Positions 56,601 through 64,000 of a DNA stretch of 64,000 nt are shown in pieces. The position numbers and the translations under genes were made by a program. The DNA is taken from the NCBI GenBank assembly GCA_031002005.1, contig JARYHS010011408.1:222559473-222623472 (forward strand), in the 5' to 3' direction. The notes below the pieces were generated by a model that did no database searches, had not been told where the DNA came from, and saw only the letters and a program-made list of their open reading frames with translations. The first letter of the stretch is position 1. Each line of letters opens with the position of its first letter. This DNA is from Vandiemenella viatica (taxonomy: Eukaryota; Arthropoda; Insecta; Orthoptera; Morabidae).

Positions 56601-57169
56601 TCAAAATCCGTTCAAGTTAAGTTTTGTTTGAGGTTGTAGAGAAAAATAATTTTCTTTCGGCGAACATGGAAAAATTAAAAACTTCTGTATCCAAATCTAG
56701 TGGTTTTCATGATGATTTATGAGAATCAGAACCTCTCCTGCAAATATCAAGGTAGAAAAGGCATTTAAATGAAGCCTATTCAGTAACAAATGATTGAACA
56801 GTTCTGGACTTTTTAAAATTCATGGTGGAAACTTATGGTCGCACTAAAGTTAATTACGACAACTTGGGTATGAGGTTCTATGTGTCAGCGCAGCTTTAGT
56901 AATTTCTGAGTTAAAGCTGGAACAAAGAGATTGTGAAAACAATTGTTTTTCATTTATTTGTCTTTTAAATGTTATTAATGTTACAATTTTATTAATAAGC
57001 TATCATTTTTAAATAACAATAAATGTTTTTTTAACGATGTTTTACTAAAGTCATACTTTTTTAGGATGTTATATTTTACCTAACATTCAATTTAAGTTTT
57101 CAGGGGGTGTCATCCATACTAGCTACGCCACTGCCTGGTGTCCAGGAAGTGTTAGTTAATTAGTTCCCA

Positions 57170-57240
57170 TCTACGGAGTTCAAAAAAATTGGTAGATCAC
57201 ATGGAAACTACAATTACTCTCACCATAAAAGTCACAAAAG
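57170..57240 (+). repeat. Weak copy of the GGAGTTC...CATAAAAGTCA body block
   Basis: CCATCTACGGAGTTCAAAAA and ACTACAATTACTCTCACCAT echo 37675-37730. With 49740-49783 it forms the repeat interrupted by the hAT element. Confidence 0.5.
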
Positions 57241-57440
57241 ATGTTAAGTGGTATGGAAACTGCCATTTGCTGTCACTGAATGGTCTATGTTACAGGTGAG
57301 ACTGTTTGCCTGGAGCAATTCAGTTTGACTGAAAGCTAATTGGTGGTGATGACTATATAAGAACTTGTACTGTGGAGCCAGGTAAGTTTGTATATGAGAT
57401 GCATCACTACACTATTTGTCATCAAAAGTTGTTTTCTTAC

Positions 57441-57593
57441 TTGAGTCAATTGTTTGAGCAAACAGTTCAAGTCCTTCAAGTGGCTGTCCTTCATCTGTGT
57501 TTTTACCCTCAGACACTCCTTGCTTCAAGCATTCTTCTGCAAGCTGCATACTACTAGTCATGCTACTCCACATGGATTCAAACATTGATGTCC
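57441..57593 (-). CDS. Atg2: Atg2 exon, SSMQLAEECL
   Basis: The acceptor is a long T run followed by CTGTAAG before 57593. Two opening bases GG complete Gly with the G from the exon at 61081. The translation is TSMFESMWSSMTSSMQLAEE, then CLKQG, and LEGLELFAQTID. ATG2 proteins carry TSSMQLAxECL followed by EGLExFAxxID at this position, just before the FxDTVxRxEHVP strand. The donor is A|GTAAGA at 57440-57439, leaving one base. Confidence 0.94.
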
Positions 57594-57614
57594 CTTACAG
57601 AAAAAAAAAAAAAA

Positions 57615-57755
57615 AATACAGAACAACAAACATTGTATAACACGTAAGAGAGCTATGCTCACAAAATTAATATTTCAGTACAGAAAAAAATCGGAACAAC
57701 AACATTGTATAACACTGAGAACTATGCTCACAAAATTAATATTTAAGTACATTTT
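57615..57755 (+). repeat. Two-copy tandem duplication, ~70-bp unit
   Basis: AACAACAAACATTGTATAAC, then ATGCTCACAAAATTAATATT and AGTACA occurs twice in a row. On the minus strand it lies just upstream of the acceptor of the exon at 57441-57593, within possible branch-point distance. Confidence 0.85.
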
Positions 57756-57779
57756 GCAAACTTAATTACAATGTTTTAA

Positions 57780-58560
57780 ACAGGTCTTAATAATTTGAAA
57801 TGATGTCAACACTTCCCGATTTCCTTGAAACTTGATCTGTCTACTTGGAATTGGTACCAACTCTATTCCAAAGTCGGTCAAAAAATCTAACTGCCAACTG
57901 GTTTTCTTCTACCCCACTACTGCAGTTCATTGAGCGACATGCAAAGTTATCAACTTCATGTTTTCTTCTCCAATTCTTTCTGCCACCTCTTGCATTACCA
58001 CCCCTGTGACAACAATGAAGAGTAGTAGCTATAGTGCACTATTTTGATTTAAATCCATTTCCATGTTCTACCCAATATTTTATTTTGCACCTTAATATAA
58101 TCACATTTCCCGTGTCAACTGCTTTCACTCTATTATCCATCTTGGAGCTCCTTTGTTTTTCAGACCTGCCAAACCTTGCTTCTGCAAGTTCCATTATACA
58201 CATTTACTGTATCCAGCATGACCATCAATAGCTTCTATCTGCAGTTAGAATCTTTTTAAATTTCTCCCACTTATCTTTCACTATCCCAGGTTACCAACAG
58301 TATTTCTCCCACTTATCTTTCACTATCCCAGGTTACCAACAGTGCATGCCTTGCCTTCCGATACTGTGGTACTTCCCCATTTTCATCATCTTCCTGTTTC
58401 TATATGCTGTTACTGTTCTTTGATTAAGTACCATTAACTGGTGATCACTAAATGAAGCCTCTACATCTTTATGTCAGCAATACCAATCTTCAGATTTCCA
58501 TTAACTTGCATATTTCCACTAAAGACTTCCTCTTCCAGTCATATTACAAACTTACAATAT
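57780..58560. other. Intron sequence with a short duplication
   Basis: A 42-bp unit (ATTTCTCCCACTTATCTTTC then ACTATCCCAGGTTACCAACA) is repeated in tandem at 58260-58343. The minus strand shows weak, broken LINE-like character, which I could not assign. Confidence 0.45.
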
Positions 58561-58567
58561 GATTATA

Positions 58568-59413
58568 CAGGGCGTTCGCCGGTAAACGCTACCCTCCCAG
58601 TCTGTTGCCGTCGGCAACTTGCTCGGTCAGTCTAGCCAGCTGTTTCCGCCACACGGCACCGTGAATCACCGCACTGTTTAACACCTCCGCTGCCCCAACA
58701 GTGCAGTGCAGTGACCCTTACATTGTTAAGAACGGTTTCTTTGCATTGTAGATAGTTTGTGACTTCAGTCTCTTATTAATCAGTGTTGTGAATAAACATT
58801 TCTTTGAGGTTTGGCTGGTTTGGGGCTTCATACTCTTATTAATCTGTACCGTGTTTGAGTGTGAGTAAAATTATGGTACGTTACAGTTTGCAACAAAGAA
58901 TATTTCTCTACGATACATATGTGAAGAAGAAGTCGTTTAAAAAGTGTCGCAGTAAATTTCGTCGCGAATTTCCTGGCGCTTTACTGCCAGCTAAATCAAC
59001 AATTCTGCGTCTGGTTAAAAAAGTAAGAGAAACGGGTTCATTTTTTAACAAAAAAGACACTGTTGGTCAACCGTATTCTCACAGAGGAGAAAATTGACGA
59101 TATCGCTTTTCGACTAGAACAGTCACCCAAAAAATCATTAAGTCAGTTAGGGCAGCGTGTGTCTCGAAATATGTTCAGAAGATGTGAAATGTGAATTACA
59201 CAAGAGGGTCAACACTTCCAGCATCTTTTATACGGTAAGCTAATGAATTACGTCACATTTAAATGCTTAGCACACAAGTTTATGAAGTGTAATTATTATG
59301 AAATAGTCCGCGGCCGACGGTCGAACAATGCCGGAAACTGAGCGCTCGCTCGCCGGGAGCAGTTTCTTCCTTGTAGCGCTAACAGTGGGTTGCGTTTCCC
59401 GGCGAACGCCCTG
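58568..59413 (+). mobile_element. DNA element with CAGGGCGTTCGCC ends and HTH gene
   Basis: The left end CAGGGCGTTCGCCGGTAAAC and the right end (inverted CAGGGCGTTCGCCGGGAAAC) are inverted repeats of at least 20 bp. TA lies at 58566-58567 and 59414-59415. At 846 bp it keeps only the N-terminal part of its transposase. It is the same class as the element at 11672-13159, but the terminal sequences differ, so it is a separate family. Confidence 0.9.
58855..59097 (+). pseudogene. N-terminal helix-turn-helix of a transposase
   Basis: The translation VRYSLQQRIFLYDTYVKKKS then FKKCRSKFRREFP and STILRLVKKVRETGSF is the DUF4817-type HTH that opens many insect transposases of this class. Compare the first residues of the pseudogene at 11867. 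It stops at 59097. The next ~120 bp in another frame (LLTEEKIDDIAF, QSPKKSLSQLGQRV) continue the family order. The DDE core is deleted. The ATG at 58867 (MVRYSL) fits better than the upstream one at 58855. Confidence 0.85.
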
Positions 59414-59419
59414 TAGTAA

Positions 59420-60510
59420 CAATATGAATTTCTCACATAAATTCCTATCAACCAAATTCCCTAGTAAAAATACAATTGTCTTTTCCAATCCTAATTACTC
59501 TTTTCCCATCCCTCTGTTCCCAATACACTCTTTGTTTTACCTTGTCCATTTTTTCTAATCAGCTGTTGCTTCATCTCCATCTCAAATTCTTTGTTTACTA
59601 GTGGAGCACATACATTCCTCCAAATGTAACTTTATTCTTTAATCTTTTCCATTCTAGTAAAATAAAAAATGTAAGCTCAGTGTTCTCTGTATCCTGATCC
59701 CCAGATTTCCAACTTTATTTTATTTATTTCTATCAAATCTACAACACCCTGCAGTGTACATGCCAGTATATAATTTATTCAGAGTTACAATTCACAGTCT
59801 ATTCCGACATTCAAATCAGTCACTTTCCAGACTTCTTGTGAGGCCTTCATAATTACTATATTTGTCACAAAGCACTAATCCATGCTGTATTTCACCCACC
59901 GTAGTGCTCTGAACAGTGAGTGCTTACATAAACATATGAGTTCCTCACAACTAGAATATTCTGACTATAGCTTTACCACAGAAATGTGATTTTATGTCAT
60001 AAGAAGATATTAACACTTTTAATAATTGCTAGTGAAGTGAGAAGAACTAATGATGGAAATGAAAGACTGATGGGTCAATAGTCTAAGTTTATTTAATGGT
60101 CAAAAGAATTAACAAAATCATAATACTATAAGTGCATACATTACTGAATAGTTCTTCAAATACAGAAATAACTCTGATGTACAAGAACACTCATTCATAG
60201 CTGCCAAAATACTCCCTTTGTTACCTGCTAGGAATGAGCTCCTGCATGGTGGGAGACTGAGTTCGAATGTTCGGTGAGTAAAGACTGGCCTTAAAGCTAA
60301 TGAGGTTTGCAAAAATATGGTTTAACAGGAAAGCTTTCATGTTATGTGACTACTGTCTACATATTCGTGCTGGGAAAGAAACACCAATTCTTCATTTTAT
60401 ATATAAAAGATACAGAAGATTGCTAATTAATGCAACTCATATTTCCAACAAGCTAAGGAGGGACGAGACAGACATTATCAACCAATGATGTTTCCTGTTA
60501 TGTGAGTGCA
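59420..60510. other. Intron sequence, nothing recognised
   Basis: AT-rich, no supported features. Confidence 0.5.
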
Positions 60511-60519
60511 CCTTCTTCA

Positions 60520-60870
60520 ATTTCTGTCGATCTCTCCAGATTTCTTACTATACCAAATGTCTCAAGCCAACTCCCTCAGCTTGTTCCGTCTTTCTTTAGG
60601 CTTCCTTCCCTCCCTCTACAGCATGTTCAGTACTCTTCCTGATCCATTCTCATCACATCAACCTGTCATTGTAACCATTTCTTTTTAAGTAATTCCTCTA
60701 ATGGCACTAAATATAATCTCTAATTTTTGCATTTATCATCTTTACTTTCCATGTGACATTCTCTATACCTCTAAGGGATCTCTTATCCACTGACTGCAAT
60801 ATACTTGGAATCCTCTTTGTCCAAGTCAGTATTTCTGCACTATAAGTAAGAATTTCCCTTTGTTTGTTTC
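60520..60870 (-). pseudogene. LINE C-terminal remnant
   Basis: On the minus strand a YSAEILTWTKRIPSILQSVD string then KRSLRGIENVTWKVKM matches the LTYGSETWTLTKRxxxxLQAAEMRFLRSVEG region that follows the reverse transcriptase in many LINEs. The remainder is frameshifted. It is short and dead. Confidence 0.65.
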
Positions 60871-61080
60871 AACTAAAAAAGTAAAACCTAATGATAAAAA
60901 TTTCATTTTATGTAGGCCTAAATTAAAAAAAAAAAAAAAAACAGGCATTTCAAAATTGCTAATGAAGAAAATTAGTTTGCAATAATTTGTGTGAAAAATT
61001 TCTAAGTAAAGCAGCTAGAGAACAAAATATTACATAAAAACACATGTACAGTTTTAATAAACTTAGTAATGCTCACATAC

Positions 61081-61249
61081 CATTGTCAGCACGCTGTTTA
61101 GGCTGGATTGTTAATATTAAGCCAGATACTTCAACATAACTTGAGCTGCTTAGCAGTGATGACCATGGTATTGAAACTGACATCTGTTCCACATATCCAT
61201 CGACAAATTCAACTGGAAGATTTTGCTGTTCTCCCAGTTCATTAAGGGC
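61081..61249 (-). CDS. Atg2: Atg2 exon, chorein-type N-terminal region
   Basis: The acceptor TCACTCCAAAG precedes 61249, and the exon opens in phase 0 with ALNELGEQQNLPVEFVDGYV, then SVSIPWSSLL, YVEVSGLILTIQPKQ. ATG2/VPS13 proteins share this chorein N-terminal pattern (ALN-L-P-E-VDGY-G-I---IPW--L---S--VE--GL-L---P). The donor is G|GTATGT at 61080-61079, leaving one base. Only about 55 codons should precede it. They are not visible up to 64000, so the first exon is probably farther upstream. Confidence 0.95.
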
Positions 61250-61259
61250 CTTTGGAGTG

Positions 61260-61920
61260 AGAGAGAGAAAAAAATACATCAGTAATATTAAAACATCTAT
61301 CCTACTCAAACATGGGTGTTTCTAATAAATTTTTTCAGAAATGCTGAAGAATTTAAAATTAAAATTATGGAGACAACTTCATGAATGCTGAAGAATTTAA
61401 AATTAAAATTTGAAAACGACAAAAAAAGATGGATACAAGAAAGAGGTAGTAACATTTTGCATAGAATCTATTGGAATTTGATACTCTCCTATACAAGGCA
61501 TACAGATCAGAAAGTTTTCTAGACCCACAACCATATCCAAAACATCGTCACAGCCATAGACCTTTTGACCATAAAATTGGGAATTATTCTAGACCCGTGA
61601 CAATGCACCAAAATGAGGCATGGGCTTACACCTAGTATACAGTATATACAATGAAGTCAGTGTCTGTCTTTGAGCACAATATCTTCCTTCTAAATAAACA
61701 GACATTCTTCAAGGTTCGCAGAGCGAATCCAGGTAAAATACAGACCAAGTTCGTAAATCAGCCAGAGCTGATCAATAAATCATGACATTTGATCCTTTTT
61801 CTAAATCGAAATTACTGTTCATACTGATGTCACCGAACACTAAAGTCAAATGCCAGGCCTTAATTCGTGTACTAGCAGACTAGCTGTTGTCCACAACTTT
61901 GTTTATGTGGGCTATTAATG
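61260..61920. other. Intron sequence, mostly unassigned
   Basis: AATGCTGAAGAATTTAAAAT then TAAAATT occurs twice, near 61338 and 61384. The second copy continues like the LINE 3' end GAATTTAAAATTAAAATTTG. No gene. Confidence 0.45.
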
Positions 61921-61925
61921 TATGG

Positions 61926-62330
61926 ATTGCTCGCCTGGTTGGCTCATTTGGTTGTGGCACTGTAATGGTGTCCACCGCTGACATGGGGTTAGCTGGTTCA
62001 TGTCCCAGTGGTGGAATCAATTTCTATTTTCATGAATTGGCAAGCAGGGTAGGAGATATGGTCGTGCACAGTTCTTAATAACAAGATTGTGCACTAAGTT
62101 GCAGGGTTAAATTCCAAACGTCTCATAGAGTGTTTGGAGTGAGGGAATATGGTACTGTTGATGGTAATCCATCTGTAAGAAGGGGACATCAAGTCTGACA
62201 GTTCCCTGGGTGTCTTTCAGAAGAGTAGGCCTGAATGTACTTGCACAACGGAACTCCCTTCTTCATCTCTCAGGTCATATAACATAAACAATAAAGTGAA
62301 TTGACCACATACAAACACTATAATAGTTGT
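61926..62330 (+). mobile_element. Possible second tRNA-derived SINE family
   Basis: GCCTGGTTGGCTCATTTGGT, then TGGCACTGTAATGGTGTCCA looks like a tRNA 5' half with an A box. GGTTCATGTCCCAG near 61998 looks like a B box. The rest runs without a frame to an AATAAAGTGAATTG end. There is no second copy in the window and no target duplication found, so the call rests on the boxes alone. Confidence 0.5.
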
Positions 62331-62390
62331 CCACAGGTACAATAACACTTGCCCACAGGGGAAGGCAACCAACTGTTTCAAAGAAGTGTA

Positions 62391-62620
62391 CCGAGCGGGG
62401 GCGGTGTAACGGTTAGCGTTCTCGCCTCACATTTGGGAGGACGGCGGTTCGAATCCCCGTCCAGGCATCCAGATTTGGGTTTTCCATGGTTTCCCAAATC
62501 ACTCCAGGCAAATGCCGGGATGCTTCCTTCAAAAGGGCCATGGCCGAATTCCTTCCCCCATCCTTTCCCATCTCTAAAGACCTCGCTGTTAAGAGACGTA
62601 AAGCAGTTAAAAAAAAAAAA
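62391..62620 (+). mobile_element. tRNA-derived SINE, near-consensus copy
   Basis: CCGAGCGGGGGCGGTGTAAC opens it, the B box GGTTCGAATCCCCGTCC is intact, the body matches 9210-9453 closely, and an A run ends it at 62620. Flanks AAGAAGTGTA and GTAGTGTGCA give at best a short imperfect duplication. Confidence 0.92.
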
Positions 62621-62903
62621 GTAGTGTGCAGTATATGATAAAGATGTATGTTTGTTTCACTAACCATTAGTTTGGACAAAGTTGTGTACAGGGGGTATGG
62701 AATTAATCAGGACACAAACCAATCAAAATTTAGTTTGAGGTTTCTTGTTAATTGTCATTTTGGAGCTTGGTTAAAATACTTCAAAATGATAAGAAGGTGG
62801 GATGGTTAGCAAGTTGAAATATTGTAGACAGATGTAACTTATAAAGATATAGGTAAATTCTTGGTATTCATGTCTAATACTGGATCAATATTTCATTTCA
62901 TGA

Positions 62904-64000
62904 TTGTTATGTCAAGTAAGGGAAACAATTCTGTCTTTAAGATTAATACTTGAAGGGCAGATCAAGAAAAACAAAGATACTTTTACGGCATTTGTTGATT
63001 TGGAAAAAGCTTTTGATAATGTTAGGTGGGACAAGATGTTCAAAATTTTAAAGAAGTCAGATCTAAAGTATCGAGATAGAAGAATACTCTATAAACTATA
63101 AAAGAATCAAGTGGCTATAATAAAAGTAGAGAATCACGAGAGACATGCATCAGTTAGAAAGGGTGTGAGAAAAGGTTGTAGTCTATCCCCATTAATATTC
63201 AACTTGTATGTAGAAGAAGCCATGAAGAAAGTCAAAGAAAAATTTCCATGTGGCATAAGTTTTCAGGGAGAAAAAATCAGTATGCTACGATTTGCTGATG
63301 ACATTGTCTTGTTAGCAGAGAGGGCTGAGGATATTGAGAAGTTACTGAATGGCATGAACAAAATACTGAAGGAAGATTTTGGACTGAATATAAATCAAAG
63401 CAAGACAAAAGTGATGAAATGTAGCAGAGATGATACCAATACTAGTAGATTAAATATAAAAATAGGATCGGATGCAATAGGAGAAGTAAATGAGATCTGT
63501 TACTTGGGAAGCAAAATTACAACCGATGGCAGAAGCAGGAATGATGTTAAAAGCAGAATAGCACTAGCAAAAAGAGCCTTCATGAAAAAGAGAAACCTTT
63601 TAGTTTCAAATATTGATCTGGGAACTGGAAAGAACTTTTTAAAACTCTTTTGTGGAGCACAGCACTTTATGGTAGTGAAACATGGACTTTAGGAATACCG
63701 GAAATAAAGAAAATTGAAGCATTTGAAATGTGGTACTACAGAAGAATGCTGAAAATTAAGTGGACTGACAAAGTAAGAAATGAACGAGTTTGGAAATGAT
63801 GGGTGAGAAAAGAAGTTTGTGGAAGAAGCTTACAGAAAGAAGAGACAGGCTGGTAGGTCATATTTTGAGACATGCTGGATTGGTTAATTTGTTAGTGGAG
63901 GGAACAGTGGAAGGTAGGAACTGTAGAGGAAGACAGAGATTAGAATCTATGAAGCAGATAATTGCGGACATGGGTTGTATAGGGTATGTAGAAATGAAGA
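62904..64000 (+). pseudogene. LINE reverse transcriptase, 5'-truncated, runs off the window
   Basis: The RT domain in order is: FVDLEKAFDNVRWDKMF (first catalytic Asp), a stop at 63100, VRKGVRKGCSLSPLIFNLYV, ISMLRFADDIVLLAE (FADD catalytic pair, about 63290), LNINQSKTKVMKCS, and VNEICYLGSKIT. After a frameshift near 63650, SETWTL and the region MWYYRRMLKIKWTDKVRN follow, matching the fragment at 13163-13490. No endonuclease domain is present to the left of ~62910. I would place it among endonuclease-reverse transcriptase LINEs without naming a clade. Confidence 0.9.

Larger units (their letters stand above)
49784..57133 (+). mobile_element. 7.35-kb hAT-class element with nested insertions
   Basis: The left end is CAGTGGCATAGCTAAGGGGG and the right end, inverted, CAGTGGCGTAGCTAGTATGG, the usual CAGTGGCGTAGC start of hAT families. 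The 8 bases outside are CCCAGTTT (49776) and CCTGGTGT (57134), five of eight alike. The right copy reads as part of the GTCTGGTGTCCAGGA repeat seen at 32880, so a decayed duplication is plausible. Inside are a solo LTR (50880-52020), fold-back pieces (52330-53150), a MITE (53596-54760) and a broken transposase. Confidence 0.8.
2424..61249 (-). other. Atg2: Atg2 gene, partial, eight exons over 59 kb
   Basis: ATG2 proteins are long rod-shaped lipid-transfer proteins that bridge the endoplasmic reticulum and the growing phagophore and work with WIPI/Atg18 and Atg9; this is family knowledge. Seen here are eight minus-strand exons with ATG2-like translation, bounded by AG/GT sites. Intron phases between consecutive exons are 1, 1, 2, 0, 2 and 1, and all agree. 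Intron lengths in order are about 3.5, 9.1, 14.9, 0.75, 2.6, 14.8 and 11.6 kb. The last pair has incompatible phases, so at least one exon between 14327 and 2707 is missing or one splice site is wrong. The total is about 520 codons of a protein usually near 1900 residues. The first ~55 codons and the C-terminal part are outside the window. Confidence 0.92.

Noticed and set aside
62904..63692. Active LINE
   Set aside because: 5'-truncated, with an in-frame stop in the RT at 63100 and a frameshift near 63650.
1..64000. Endogenous viral sequence
   Set aside because: All reverse-transcriptase pieces have LINE or Penelope-like features, and the LTR elements carry no coding; nothing resembled viral structural genes.

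Overview
This window is eukaryotic and looks like the genome of an insect, most likely a polyneopteran (cockroach, stick-insect or orthopteran grade). The reasons are a host gene split into small exons by very long AT-rich introns, a dense mixture of animal transposon superfamilies, and tRNA-derived SINEs of a style I associate with Polyneoptera. The organism call is inference. I see no bacterial operons, CRISPR arrays, rRNA genes or free-standing tRNA genes.

Only one host gene is supported. It is Atg2, the autophagy lipid-transfer protein, on the minus strand. Eight exons were placed by protein resemblance and splice sites. In transcription order they are 61249-61081, 57593-57441, 48325-48223, 33360-33141, 32394-32060, 29455-29301, 14481-14328 and 2706-2424. 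Codon phases agree across the first six junctions. The last junction (14328 to 2706) does not agree, so a small exon there was probably missed. Together the exons code for about 520 residues of the N-terminal part of the protein. The first ~55 codons should lie beyond position 64000 and the C-terminal two thirds beyond position 1.

Everything else is intronic repeat, listed here from left to right. 0.5-2 kb: two large palindromes and a related half copy, joined at (AT)n tracts. 2.7-14.3 kb: SINEs, LINE 3' ends, a pogo-like MITE, a GC-rich MITE and a broken Tc1/mariner-class element. 14.5-29.3 kb: a LINE split by a mariner, a LINE end, diverged repeat units split by a piggyBac, a degraded Helitron, a tandem array, and a hAT inside another LINE. 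29.5-33.4 kb: a four-copy tandem array and a fold-back filling most of a short intron. 33.9-37.8 kb: a Penelope-like remnant and related pieces. 38.99-47.72 kb: an 8.7-kb DNA transposon with ~0.5-kb inverted repeats, a 4-bp target duplication and a broken gene of no superfamily I can name. It carries a gag/pol-less LTR element, which carries a second one in its 5' LTR. 49.78-57.13 kb: a 7.35-kb hAT-class element holding a solo LTR, fold-back pieces and a MITE. 57.6-64 kb: another HTH-type DNA element, SINEs, and a LINE reverse-transcriptase fragment running off the end.

The strongest leads are the unclassified long-TIR transposon at 38.99-47.72 kb; the LTR nest inside it, whose inner LTRs are more diverged than the outer ones; the palindrome family built on AGGATAGGGAAA, perhaps tied to Penelope-like elements; and the piggyBac with a repeated 16-bp palindrome. 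No cellular genes act together here beyond the Atg2 exons. The transposon genes are almost all broken.
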